A DNA stretch of 9,773 nt from assembly GCA_031288745.1 (NCBI GenBank), contig JAITQT010000427.1, forward strand, positions 1-9,773, written 5' to 3'. How positions within the stretch are numbered: the stretch's first letter is position 1; every line of letters starts with the position of its first letter. The DNA comes from Deltaproteobacteria bacterium (GTDB lineage: Bacteria > Desulfobacterota > Desulfarculia > Adiutricales > Adiutricaceae). A model generated the notes under the pieces. That model searched no databases. It was not told where the DNA came from and saw only the letters and a program-made list of their open reading frames with translations. The position numbers were made by a program, and so were the translations under genes. Below are positions 1 to 6,827 of the stretch, piece by piece.

Positions 1-436
1 ATGCTCTTTACCAATACGGATATCAAAAAAAGCGGCAAAATGTTATTCAAACTCCGCCTAAAAATGTATTTTAAGCTGTTATAAAGCATAGCCTCGTCTT
101 TGCTAGGGTAGCCGTTCACAAAGGCACCCTGAGGCCTATTTTTATCTATACGTTCGACTGGCAAGTTGTAAATAATCTTTACTACTCTTCGGGCTGGCTA
201 TGGCGATTTAGGGGTTATCTTATGTTTGCCCTACAGTCTTCCTAGCCATCGGGCTTCGACAACTCTAATCCGGTTGTACCAGTCCGCTCAGTCGTTTATA
301 AGCGCAAAAAAACTTAGATAGTTCGAGGGCCTTGGCGAGGTTTAAGCCGTCCGTTTCTTATTTGTTTTTGTCTTCATTAATCAGGTAGGGTATTCCCCTT
401 CGCCGCAGTAAGGTCATGATAGCCTCTCTGATATAT
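1..436. other. Gene-poor stretch left of the intron fragment
   Basis: I see no convincing complete gene here on either strand. Reading frames are short and stop-rich. The only possible coding trace is a 25-codon open end on the minus strand at 358-436, listed separately. No tRNA, rRNA or clear terminator was recognised. Confidence 0.6.
358..436 (-). pseudogene. Possible C-terminal remnant of a small protein, cut by the intron
   Basis: A minus-strand frame runs from the intron edge at 436 to a TAA at 358-360. It begins YIREAIMTLLRRRGIPY and ends NEDKNK. The IREAI...LLRRRGI pattern resembles the second helix of ribbon-helix-helix DNA-binding proteins (MetJ/CopG type), which often have an 'xxIREAI' segment. 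I infer that the intron interrupted a small gene and left its C-terminus. I found no matching N-terminal half beyond the intron. At 25 codons this may be chance, so it is a low-confidence call. Confidence 0.2.
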
Positions 437-785
437 GTGCGCCCATGAATGCAAACGTTCGTGAGTTGAAAGTTTACCTCAGGGGAAGGAGTCGCAACCC
501 CTGTAGCCAGAGGTAACTGCGTCACCTAAGAGGTGGGGTGGTGAATAACCCTAGGCGAAAGAGTAGTCCGTTGGATGACGAACCTGTTTCGTTAGGGTGA
601 GCCCGGCGAGGCTGTAATAGGCCAAGCCGTAGGTGCGCGGTGATATGCTCGTTTGACCGTGGATAGGCTCAAGGTCATTCTTTCAAAGGGAAGTCTTGTA
701 ACGTCTAAAATTTTTAAGTTTTATCCCTTTGTCGAGGGATTCAATTCAGATTTGAATCGACGCAAACAGGAAGTCAAGGCAGCTA
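437..785 (+). ncRNA. Group II intron, 5' portion only (truncated)
   Basis: The segment begins with GTGCG, the conserved 5' end of group II introns. It continues with domain I-like blocks seen in bacterial introns: GTTGAAAGTTTACC (about 464-477), GGAGTCGCAACCCC (about 487-500), CCCTAGGCGAAAG (about 549-561), GATGACGAAC (575-584) and GAGGCTGTAATAGGCC (about 608-623). A structured block follows: stem 695-699/766-770, stem 702-705/759-762, and hairpin 723-728/735-740. A candidate EBS1 (ATATG, about 643-647) could pair with TATAT (432-436) just before the intron. The usual reverse-transcriptase/maturase frame is absent, and I see no domain V before 1266. The element therefore looks like a dead 5' fragment. 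The right boundary is approximate. Confidence 0.75.
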
Positions 786-1013
786 TGTCAATTTCCCTTT
801 GCTTTTTGAACCGATTATCATCATTTCTTTAATTTGTGAAATTGTAAGAAAATCATGGTCGCCAGCTAATTCTCGTTTGAAATTGGCATGGTGCTCCATG
901 AACAACGTGACAAGGTCTTTGAGTTCAGAAGAAGGGAAATCTGGGCCATACTGATCAGCGTAGCTGAAAATGGTATCCAAGAAAGACTCAAACTCCATCG
1001 AGAACTCTTTCAC
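783..1013 (-). CDS. Small hypothetical protein, 76 residues, unrecognised
   Basis: This is an open frame from GTG (1013) to TAG (783-785). The first ATG is codon 6, giving a start MEFESFLDTIF, and either start is possible. No strong Shine-Dalgarno site precedes either one. The product is acidic in its first half, with a YGPDFPSSELKDL segment, and its tail is lysine-rich (GSKSKGKLT). It has no signal peptide or membrane segment, and helix is likely throughout. I do not recognise a family. Its codons look more ordinary than those of the T3SS cluster, with few CTA or GCT-AGC combinations, which suggests a different origin. Its stop lies at the point where the intron fragment stops being recognisable, so the two may have been joined by a deletion or insertion. 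It could be a real cargo gene or a remnant. Confidence 0.4.
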   Translation of the reverse strand: MKEFSMEFESFLDTIFSYADQYGPDFPSSELKDLVTLFMEHHANFKRELAGDHDFLTISQIKEMMIIGSKSKGKLT

Positions 1014-1266
1014 ATTGGTGAACGGACACCTTAAACCTTTAAGCGAGACTATCAGCTTTGAGAAAAAAGCCTAAGGAGCTACGAAATATTCCCCTACGAC
1101 TTGAAGCGCGCCTCTTAGCTTAGCTATCATCACGACTATGAAAGCTTAATCAACTATGGCCGAATAAAGCTACTCTTAAATCTTAGTCGCCTAAATCTGG
1201 TGAACGTTTATAGGCCCTCAATAGGGGATAAGGTGAGAAAGTTTTTGAGAAAAATTAATTTGTAAT
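1014..1266. other. Intergenic stretch after the operon end
   Basis: This 253-nt, AT-rich stretch lies downstream of the last operon gene. I see no gene, and no strong intrinsic terminator for the operon. The best candidate is a weak CCC/GGG hairpin at about 1213-1225 without a T-tract. The operon may end by Rho or farther left. Confidence 0.5.
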
Positions 1267-2700
1267 TTAGGTCTTGTTCGAGCTAAGCGTGAGCGGAGGA
1301 GGAGCGACGGGGCCTCGCCAACTAGAGGCCCTTCGGGAGGTGGGAAACTCTTCTTGGTACCATTCCCCTAGGCTAAAGGGGGTTAAGCTCTCGATTGTCG
1401 TATCTCCTAGTAAGCGAGCTAGCTCAGGAGGTCGGGGGCCAAAGGAGAGCCACTCTAGTAACCCTAGCGGGGATAAAGGTTCATCCGGTGCGCTTAGAGG
1501 TAAAAGCCCGGCCGCCAAAAGCGGCGGGGCCGTCTCAAGTTTGATTTCTAAGATATGCGCCGCTGGTTCCAAAAGAGCGGGGAGATAATCTATCATAAAA
1601 ACACCGCCGTGGGCCGTTAAGCCGTGGACGGCTAAAACTAAATAATCTACGAACAAATTTGGCGCAAGATGGCCTTCGGAAAGAGCGGTGACCAAGGGCT
1701 CGGGGGCTAGGGGGATGTTAAAGCCGGCCCCGGAGAGGTAGATAGAGTTTTTTACTAGTTCAATTCTCATAGGAAAAAAACGGCCGTTTTTTACCCCCCA
1801 AAAAAAAACCGTTCCGGTCGAGCGCCACATGGGGGCGTTGGGGGGGGCTAGTTGGCCTAAGAGAGAAGCCGACCAGGCTCCTCTGACCCCGGCTAGGGCT
1901 GGTAAAAGCGATTTTACGATATCAGGCTCGGTCAGGGCCCGAGCTAAAGGAGAGTCGGATAAGGCCAGATCGCTAGCTAGGCAATCGATGGTCAGCTTTT
2001 CTAGCTCAAGCTCAATTAGAGGCCTTGGCGAGCTGGTAAAAAGACTTTTCCAGATTTCGGAGTTAAGTAAGGCGGCTTGACTGAGGAATGATTCTCTAGA
2101 GAGAAATTTACTAGAGAGCATCGAGCCTTCGGCGAGAGAGATAGCGGCTTGTTTTTCTAGGGGCTTTAAGAAATCTGAATTTTTAATTCGTTTAATAAAT
2201 TCTTTGGCCATTGGGCCCGAAACGTTAGGGGCCCTGGAGACCATTAAATGATCGAGGGAGCGGGGAAAAAGCCTTACGGCTGGGTGACGTCCGCTAGCAG
2301 TCCTGCGGCCGACCATGATTGCCCCCGGAAGCGTGGGGTTAGACAGGGGGATAGTTGAGCAGGCTAAGACTATGATTGGCTCGGTAGCGGCCTCAAATAA
2401 TCCATCTAAAGCGAAGATAAAGCGGCCCTGAACCATCTCGGGGTGACTATCAAGTCCATGGTGATTGGCCGAAAGGACAGGTCCGCCGCTAGATAGCAAT
2501 TCGGTTATCGCTAGCGCCGCATCCGAGCCGTAATGGAGTCTGGCTTGGCGAGCGCAGCTCTTAATTAAGATTTCCGAAGGACGCTTCCCCTTAAGGTTAA
2601 GCTTGCGGCTTAGCTCGGATAAAGTTAAGGGGGCGTTACGCTTTAAAAAGTCAGCTGCACCCGGCAGGGTCGCTTCCACCAACTTAAAAAGTTCGCTCAC
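1267..2700 (-). CDS. Uncharacterised 477-residue cytoplasmic protein with NHHGLDSHP motif
   Basis: I do not recognise a named family. No signal peptide or clear membrane span is visible, so the protein is probably cytoplasmic. Residues 74-97 read GPVLSANHHGLDSHP followed by a hydrophobic stretch, a His/Asp-rich loop after a beta-strand that could be catalytic or metal-binding. Other likely core blocks are IIVLACSTIPLSNPTLPG (109-126), RLFPRSLDHLMVS (143-155), GTVFFWGVKNGRFFP (296-310) and LVLAVHGLTAHGGVFMIDYLP (354-374). The tail from about residue 400 is rich in Pro and Leu and may be disordered. The start is GTG, sharing GTGA with the stop of the MFS-fusion gene. There is no good ribosome-binding site, so translation is probably coupled. 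It is the last gene of the cluster. The HHxxD-like loop is only loosely reminiscent of acyl- or condensation-type transferases, and I make no functional claim. Confidence 0.85.
   Translation of the reverse strand: MSELFKLVEATLPGAADFLKRNAPLTLSELSRKLNLKGKRPSEILIKSCARQARLHYGSDAALAITELLSSGGPVLSANHHGLDSHPEMVQGRFIFALDGLFEAATEPIIVLACSTIPLSNPTLPGAIMVGRRTASGRHPAVRLFPRSLDHLMVSRAPNVSGPMAKEFIKRIKNSDFLKPLEKQAAISLAEGSMLSSKFLSRESFLSQAALLNSEIWKSLFTSSPRPLIELELEKLTIDCLASDLALSDSPLARALTEPDIVKSLLPALAGVRGAWSASLLGQLAPPNAPMWRSTGTVFFWGVKNGRFFPMRIELVKNSIYLSGAGFNIPLAPEPLVTALSEGHLAPNLFVDYLVLAVHGLTAHGGVFMIDYLPALLEPAAHILEIKLETAPPLLAAGLLPLSAPDEPLSPLGLLEWLSFGPRPPELARLLGDTTIESLTPFSLGEWYQEEFPTSRRASSWRGPVAPPPLTLSSNKT
1775..1808. 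repeat. 18-bp perfect palindrome beside a T9/G6 homopolymer run
   Basis: Within the 477-residue gene, aaaaaacggccgtttttt (1775-1792) is a perfect palindrome encoding K-N-G-R-F-F on the minus strand. Immediately beside it, at 1794-1808, the coding strand has nine T followed by six G, encoding part of VFFWG. Such runs are prone to replication or transcription slippage. Confidence 0.8.
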
Positions 2701-5174
2701 GGGGACTTATCTTTTTTAGCGGCCTTGGCGGCCGAAAGGCTTAATGGGTAAAATAGTAAACTCGCTACCAACATCATCGCGGCTAAGGCCGCTAAACCAG
2801 TCTCATACATAGAACTCCAGGCGGCACCCAAGAGCAAAGGACCGAGCGTTTGACCGAGCTTACTAAGGCCGCTATAAAGGCTCATGGCCCTCTCAGGACC
2901 AATTAACGAGGCCTGAGGGAGTTTTAATAGGTAGACCGGGTGACCGCTCTCGGTTATGGAGTTAGCTAAACCTAAAAAAACCAGGCATAAAACGGCCCCG
3001 GCCATGGTTGGCCATAGCACTAGAGTCGGTATGGCTAAAGCGGAAAGGCAGCCAGAGAGGACAAAAAAAAGGGCTGGCCGTCGGCTGCGATCGATTTGGG
3101 CACCTAAAATTGGCCCTAAGATAACTACGATTAGCGAAAATAAGAGATTAAGTCTACTTACCGCAGCCGGGCCAGAGCCCATATCGCTTACGCGAAGGGG
3201 TAAGAGGTAGTTAAGAAGGCCAACTAGGGCGGCGGTGGAAGGAATTAGGCTTAAGATAGAAAAAGTTATAGCACCTGGGCTAAATAAAAATTTATTGAGC
3301 TTGGCTAAGGCTATTCGCCGCATAGGCTTAACCTTAGGAGCCGCTCCACCGGAGGGAAAGACTATTAAACTAATGAAGACAGTGAAAGCTAAAATGGCCG
3401 CAGCCGTGAAAAAGGCAGTGTCAAAGCCAAAACGCTCGGCCAAAAGACCGCCAACCAAACAGCCGCACAGTCCGCCAGAAAACAATCCGGCCGAAAAGTC
3501 ACCCATGGCCTGGCCGCGTTTATTAGGATCGCTAGCGCTAATTAGAAAAACGCTGGCCGAGATATTAAAAAAGCCGTAACCTAGCCCGGTCAGGCTCCGT
3601 GCGGCTATAAAGCCAGCTATGGAGGTAACTAGCCCCGATAAGAGGCAGCCTAGGGCTGCGGCGGTCAGCCCTAGCACAAACAAAGGGCGCCAACTGGGAA
3701 GCTTAGCCACCAGCGCCCCGCCGCAACACATGGCTAGCCCGGCCATGGCTACCTCCATGGAGATAGGTAGTCCGTAAAGGACCGCCGTGGGGAACCACAA
3801 GAAATTAGGGTTTAGGGAAGCGCTCTTAAGAGGGAGAAAACTAAGGCTCATGTCGGTGGCTGTCAAGGTTAGAAAGACCAAGGGACGAACTAGTTCGGGG
3901 CGCCAACGCGTAGGCAAATTTAACTCATCTGAGCTGGGCGCGACACAGAGAGCCGAGTTTTGGGCGTGGGAGGAGCCATTCAAAGAAATTTGACCCAAAT
4001 TATTTTCCCCATTAGCCCTTGATAAATTTATCGGCGCTAGTAAAAGTCGAATCAATTCCAAAAGCGCTAGCCCCGAAACTAAGGTTAAGGAGGCGTTGTC
4101 AAGGAGTAATTCCCAGCTTTGAGCGCCGCTTAAAGCTTTCGATATAGAGCCTCTTACCTCTCCTCCGCTCTTTAAAGGTCTATAAATTAGCTCTGGATCC
4201 GAGCGCTCGGCTGTTTCTAAAATTTTATCGCCAAAGGTTAGGCCCTTCTCGCTCTGTCGAACGGCAATGGCCTCCAAAATAGGAAATTCTAGGCGCAGCT
4301 TTTCTAGATAGCGAGGTAGATCGGCTATTTGATTTGGAGCTAGCCCCTTAAAGGCTATTTTATCAAGGTCGGCCGCTAGGCTTTCAATTAAAAGACCAGC
4401 CGCAGCTCTATTTTGTTCAAGGTTAATGGAGCGGAGTGCGGGGAGAGTTTGTAAGGTTAGGAGGGCTTGAGAGACGAAGAAGGCCCCGAGGAGGGTAAAG
4501 TAGATAAGGCGGGGCCCTTTGAGGCGCTTTAGGGAAATACGTAAGGCAATTTTGAGAACCGAGGCTAAAATTAGGCTAGATAAGGTTAAAGTTAAGGCTA
4601 AAGGGAATAAATTAATCTTGGTTAGGCCAGCAGCCCCCCAAGGGATAGAGCTTATCTCAGGCTTTGGGGCCACGACGTAACCGGCCGGGGAGCCGTCTGG
4701 TAAAAAAAGCGCTTTACCCATCCATGAGCGAGAGGAGCTATCTTTAAAGCTTAGCTCATTGTTACTGGAAATTGAGCTTAGCCAAGCAGAGGGATTGGGT
4801 AATGAGCGGCTTTTAGGAGTGGGCCCTTGATGGGCGAGGATTTGGCCAGAGGCGGAAGCAACCAATAAGCCAACGGTGGGGTCGCGTTCTTGAGCGGAGA
4901 GTAGTTCTTGCTCTAGCCCAATATAGTTTTCAAGCCTTAAGCCCAGAGAGGTCACTGTTTCTAGTTTGGAGGCCAATCGCTTAAGAGACATCTCGTTAAC
5001 TAAGAGCCTGGCCTCGAGCGCTTTAGCGTCAATAGTAGAAAAGCTTAAACTTAAGTAGACAATCTGGCAAGCGGCTAATAAGGCTGCGGCCGCCCAAACG
5101 AACCAGGTGGTGGAAACGCTTTTAGTATTACGGGTTTGGTCGGCGTCGGTCGACTGATTAGCCTTAAGGCTCAT
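2697..5174 (-). CDS. Sensor-like periplasmic module fused to an MFS transporter, 825 residues
   Basis: The N-terminal half looks like a membrane receptor. It has a membrane segment at about 23-43, a periplasmic region of about 140 residues (44-185, helix-rich start, then GLLVASASGQILAHQG and a PDGSPAGYVV turn as in Cache/PAS-like sensor folds), segments at about 186-210 and 222-243, a second periplasmic region (244-356) and a segment at 358-380. A polar linker (381-425) leads to a transporter half at about 427-815, with roughly twelve hydrophobic segments. MFS-like signatures are ARSLTGLGYGFFNIS (525-539) and, after the middle loop, LGPILGAQIDRSRRP (686-700), which resembles motif A. Typical MFS proteins are about 400 residues, so the first half is extra. 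The start ATG overlaps the previous stop (ATGA), and only weak purine sequence lies upstream. The binding protein encoded just upstream is a natural partner for the periplasmic region. Substrate unknown. No kinase, phosphatase or cyclase domain is present. Confidence 0.85.
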   Translation of the reverse strand: MSLKANQSTDADQTRNTKSVSTTWFVWAAAALLAACQIVYLSLSFSTIDAKALEARLLVNEMSLKRLASKLETVTSLGLRLENYIGLEQELLSAQERDPTVGLLVASASGQILAHQGPTPKSRSLPNPSAWLSSISSNNELSFKDSSSRSWMGKALFLPDGSPAGYVVAPKPEISSIPWGAAGLTKINLFPLALTLTLSSLILASVLKIALRISLKRLKGPRLIYFTLLGAFFVSQALLTLQTLPALRSINLEQNRAAAGLLIESLAADLDKIAFKGLAPNQIADLPRYLEKLRLEFPILEAIAVRQSEKGLTFGDKILETAERSDPELIYRPLKSGGEVRGSISKALSGAQSWELLLDNASLTLVSGLALLELIRLLLAPINLSRANGENNLGQISLNGSSHAQNSALCVAPSSDELNLPTRWRPELVRPLVFLTLTATDMSLSFLPLKSASLNPNFLWFPTAVLYGLPISMEVAMAGLAMCCGGALVAKLPSWRPLFVLGLTAAALGCLLSGLVTSIAGFIAARSLTGLGYGFFNISASVFLISASDPNKRGQAMGDFSAGLFSGGLCGCLVGGLLAERFGFDTAFFTAAAILAFTVFISLIVFPSGGAAPKVKPMRRIALAKLNKFLFSPGAITFSILSLIPSTAALVGLLNYLLPLRVSDMGSGPAAVSRLNLLFSLIVVILGPILGAQIDRSRRPALFFVLSGCLSALAIPTLVLWPTMAGAVLCLVFLGLANSITESGHPVYLLKLPQASLIGPERAMSLYSGLSKLGQTLGPLLLGAAWSSMYETGLAALAAMMLVASLLFYPLSLSAAKAAKKDKSP

Positions 5175-6544
5175 TGCTGCCCGGCGACCTGATCGAAGAG
5201 TTGATCGATAGCGGCTAAAACTTCAAAGGGAGGGTCCCAGCCGATTATCATGGCCATCTTTATATTAAGGGCTAAAGTCAGTGGGGCTACATAGTGCTGG
5301 CTTATGTTACCAGGCTTTTGGCCAAGTAAAATTTGCTCAATAACTTTGGCCTCAAAACGGCCAGAGTTTATAAAGTCGTCCTCAGCTAGGCTCATCAGCA
5401 CCCCTAGGCGGGTTTCGACCGGACCTTTTTGGGAAAACGAGGGGCGACCGTAGGCGATTATGGGAGCTAGGATATTAGCCATACCTTCGGGGGCCATGCC
5501 GTTATTGACGGTTAGGTAGATGGCCTCGCTCTCTTCAGAGAGCCGCTTTAAGCAGCTAGTTAAATTAGCGCTACTTTTTTCTAAATCTGGAATTTCTAGA
5601 TTAGTGAAGCAGGAAATTATCTTAAAGCCTTTTTCTTGAGCCACTTTCTCAATCGTTTCCACGCCCATGGTCTTCCGACCCTCCTCGGTTGAGTCGTAGG
5701 GTACACCGAGGGTCTTAAACTTAAAAAGGTTATGAAACATGGTTAGCTGCCGCTCTAGCTTACCAGATTCGACCTGGACGTGGACGTTATCTCTACCAGA
5801 AAATTCTTTATCTTTAGTTAGCCCTGCAGCTATGGGGTCGGTGGCGCTGACGCTTAAAACAGCTTTGGTTATATCATCGCAGATCATAGCTTGGCTAGCG
5901 GCTGTGCCCATGGCTATAACCATATCGGCTTCATCGCGCTTAAGTCTTTGGATTATCTCTACTTTAATGTTGGCTAATTTAACATCGTCCCAGTCGGCGG
6001 AGTAGAAGCCGTCAGCTAAAAAGATAAGACGGTCTCCTCCTGCGTTTTTCGATAACCAGGTCCACAACTGGGCAGCATCAGCCTCTTGGCTGGGCTCAAT
6101 ATTTTCCTTAATTAGCGGATCCGGTCGCTTGGGGCGATCTGCGGTATAAGCATGATTAGGTATGCTTAAGACAATGTCATGAGAGATATCATCGGGAAAT
6201 TTGGCTTCTGTATTCAAATAGGGAAAGGCTTTCTCCACTAGGTTAAGCTCTTTAAGCGCGCTGCTTAAGCCTACTAGGTTCATCAGGTAGTCGCGGTAGG
6301 GGCCGGCTTGGAGGTAGATAACTCGCCAAGGGCGAATGGCATCCTTAGAAGGAGAAACAGGGGCCGGCCTGGAAGAGGCCTCTTGGGAAAGAGCAACCGA
6401 AGGGAGCGAAAGAGGGTATAAGAAGGGAGAAAAAAATAAAAAAACAACGAACATAGCGGCTTTTAGCCGCCATGTTCGAGAAGTTATTTCGGTCTTTAGG
6501 GCCGGAGCGGAATTTTTCGCGGCCACCATGGTCGTAAAAGTCAT
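5171..6544 (-). CDS. Periplasmic substrate-binding protein, ABC_sub_bind-like, 457 residues
   Basis: Residues about 72-455 resemble the ABC_sub_bind family of two-lobed periplasmic binding proteins. The blocks are RPWRVIYLQAGPYRDYL (71-87), DMVIAMGTAASQAM (207-220) with SVSATDPIAAGL (231-242), and the C-terminal PLTLALNIKMAMIIGWDPPFEVL region (421-443), matching the usual 'N-L-K-x-A-x-x-I-G' ending. The export signal is a basic segment around 23-28 followed by a hydrophobic core 31-52 (MFVVFLFFSPF...). There is no lipobox cysteine, as the first Cys is residue 222, so the mature protein should be soluble in the periplasm. The n-region is long if translation starts at residue 1. Met31 is a second possible start but leaves no basic n-region. 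The start overlaps the needle stop (ATGA) without a good ribosome-binding site. Neither ABC permease nor ATPase genes are adjacent. An intrinsic terminator sits within codons 23-39. Confidence 0.85.
   Translation of the reverse strand: MTFTTMVAAKNSAPALKTEITSRTWRLKAAMFVVFLFFSPFLYPLSLPSVALSQEASSRPAPVSPSKDAIRPWRVIYLQAGPYRDYLMNLVGLSSALKELNLVEKAFPYLNTEAKFPDDISHDIVLSIPNHAYTADRPKRPDPLIKENIEPSQEADAAQLWTWLSKNAGGDRLIFLADGFYSADWDDVKLANIKVEIIQRLKRDEADMVIAMGTAASQAMICDDITKAVLSVSATDPIAAGLTKDKEFSGRDNVHVQVESGKLERQLTMFHNLFKFKTLGVPYDSTEEGRKTMGVETIEKVAQEKGFKIISCFTNLEIPDLEKSSANLTSCLKRLSEESEAIYLTVNNGMAPEGMANILAPIIAYGRPSFSQKGPVETRLGVLMSLAEDDFINSGRFEAKVIEQILLGQKPGNISQHYVAPLTLALNIKMAMIIGWDPPFEVLAAIDQLFDQVAGQQ
6430..6478 (-). 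terminator. Intrinsic terminator embedded in the signal-peptide codons
   Basis: On the minus strand, arm CGAACATGGCGGCT (6478-6465), loop AAA, and arm AGCCGCTATGTTCG (6461-6448) form a 14-bp stem with one mismatch (6455/6471). It is followed directly by TTG, seven T, A, and seven T (6447-6430). This is a full Rho-independent terminator by shape. It starts 63 nt after the last base of the needle stop codon, but lies inside codons 23-39 of the binding-protein gene. The T-tract encodes the hydrophobic core VVFLFF. It probably trims transcription after the T3SS genes. Translation of the binding protein through the stem would oppose termination. Confidence 0.85.
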
Positions 6545-6783
6545 CCGGTTTTTTGGGCTAAGGATTTTAGAGTATCGCTCATGCTTTTGGTGAGCGAGGC
6601 GAGCGATTCAATGAAGGCGTTGTATTGGCCTAGTTGAAAGTTGAGCTGAAGATAATCGCCTTGAGAGATAGACTCTCCACCCTGGGTTATTTGATCAATT
6701 CTGGCCTGAAGGCCAGAGTCCATAGATTCAAGTTGGTTAATGCCCTTGTTGAATACATTTCCGAGATCGCCTATGTTAGACAT
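6541..6783 (-). CDS. sctF: T3SS needle subunit, 80 residues
   Basis: This is a small, helical, Cys-free protein of needle length (the family is about 70-90 residues). An N-terminal helix (about 3-33) is followed by a short turn (QGGESISQG, 34-42) and a C-terminal helix with the family pattern LQLNFQLGQYNAFIESLASL (45-64). The Q-YN...S..K...D register matches the YscF/PrgI/MxiH/EscF group. The frame is open to 6864, but I chose ATG at 6783 because GGGAAAGG lies 7 nt before it and the resulting length is right. It follows the CesT-like chaperone by 44 nt, and its TGA overlaps the ATG of the next gene. An inner-rod subunit (SctI) is the alternative, but rod proteins rarely carry this internal pattern. 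The needle is assembled outside the cell from exported subunits. Confidence 0.85.
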   Translation of the reverse strand: MSNIGDLGNVFNKGINQLESMDSGLQARIDQITQGGESISQGDYLQLNFQLGQYNAFIESLASLTKSMSDTLKSLAQKTG

Positions 6784-6790
6784 GAAATAA

Positions 6791-6798
6791 CCTTTCCC
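6791..6798 (-). promoter_or_regulatory. Ribosome-binding site deciding the needle start
   Basis: GGGAAAGG lies 7 nt upstream of the ATG at 6783. It favours the 80-residue needle over the longer open frame beginning at 6864, which would overlap the chaperone gene and add an unlikely basic N-terminus. Confidence 0.8.
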
Positions 6799-6827
6799 TG
6801 ACCATTTAAGGCCAGAATAGCGGCCAG

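Noticed and set aside
1..84. 27-codon plus-strand frame at the left edge
   Set aside because: Too short, no ribosome-binding site in view, no recognisable features.
1213..1225. CCC/GGG hairpin as the operon terminator
   Set aside because: The stem is only 3 bp and no T-tract follows on the minus strand.
1274..1588. Plus-strand frame of 104 codons
   Set aside because: It is the antisense shadow of the 477-residue gene, with low-complexity Ser/Gly/Lys composition and no ribosome-binding site.
2956..3993. Several plus-strand frames opposite the MFS fusion
   Set aside because: They are Lys/Arg/Pro-rich antisense shadows of transmembrane codons; the minus strand encodes a clear transporter.
5739..6005. 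Plus-strand frame of 88 codons
   Set aside because: It is the antisense shadow of the conserved core of the binding protein.
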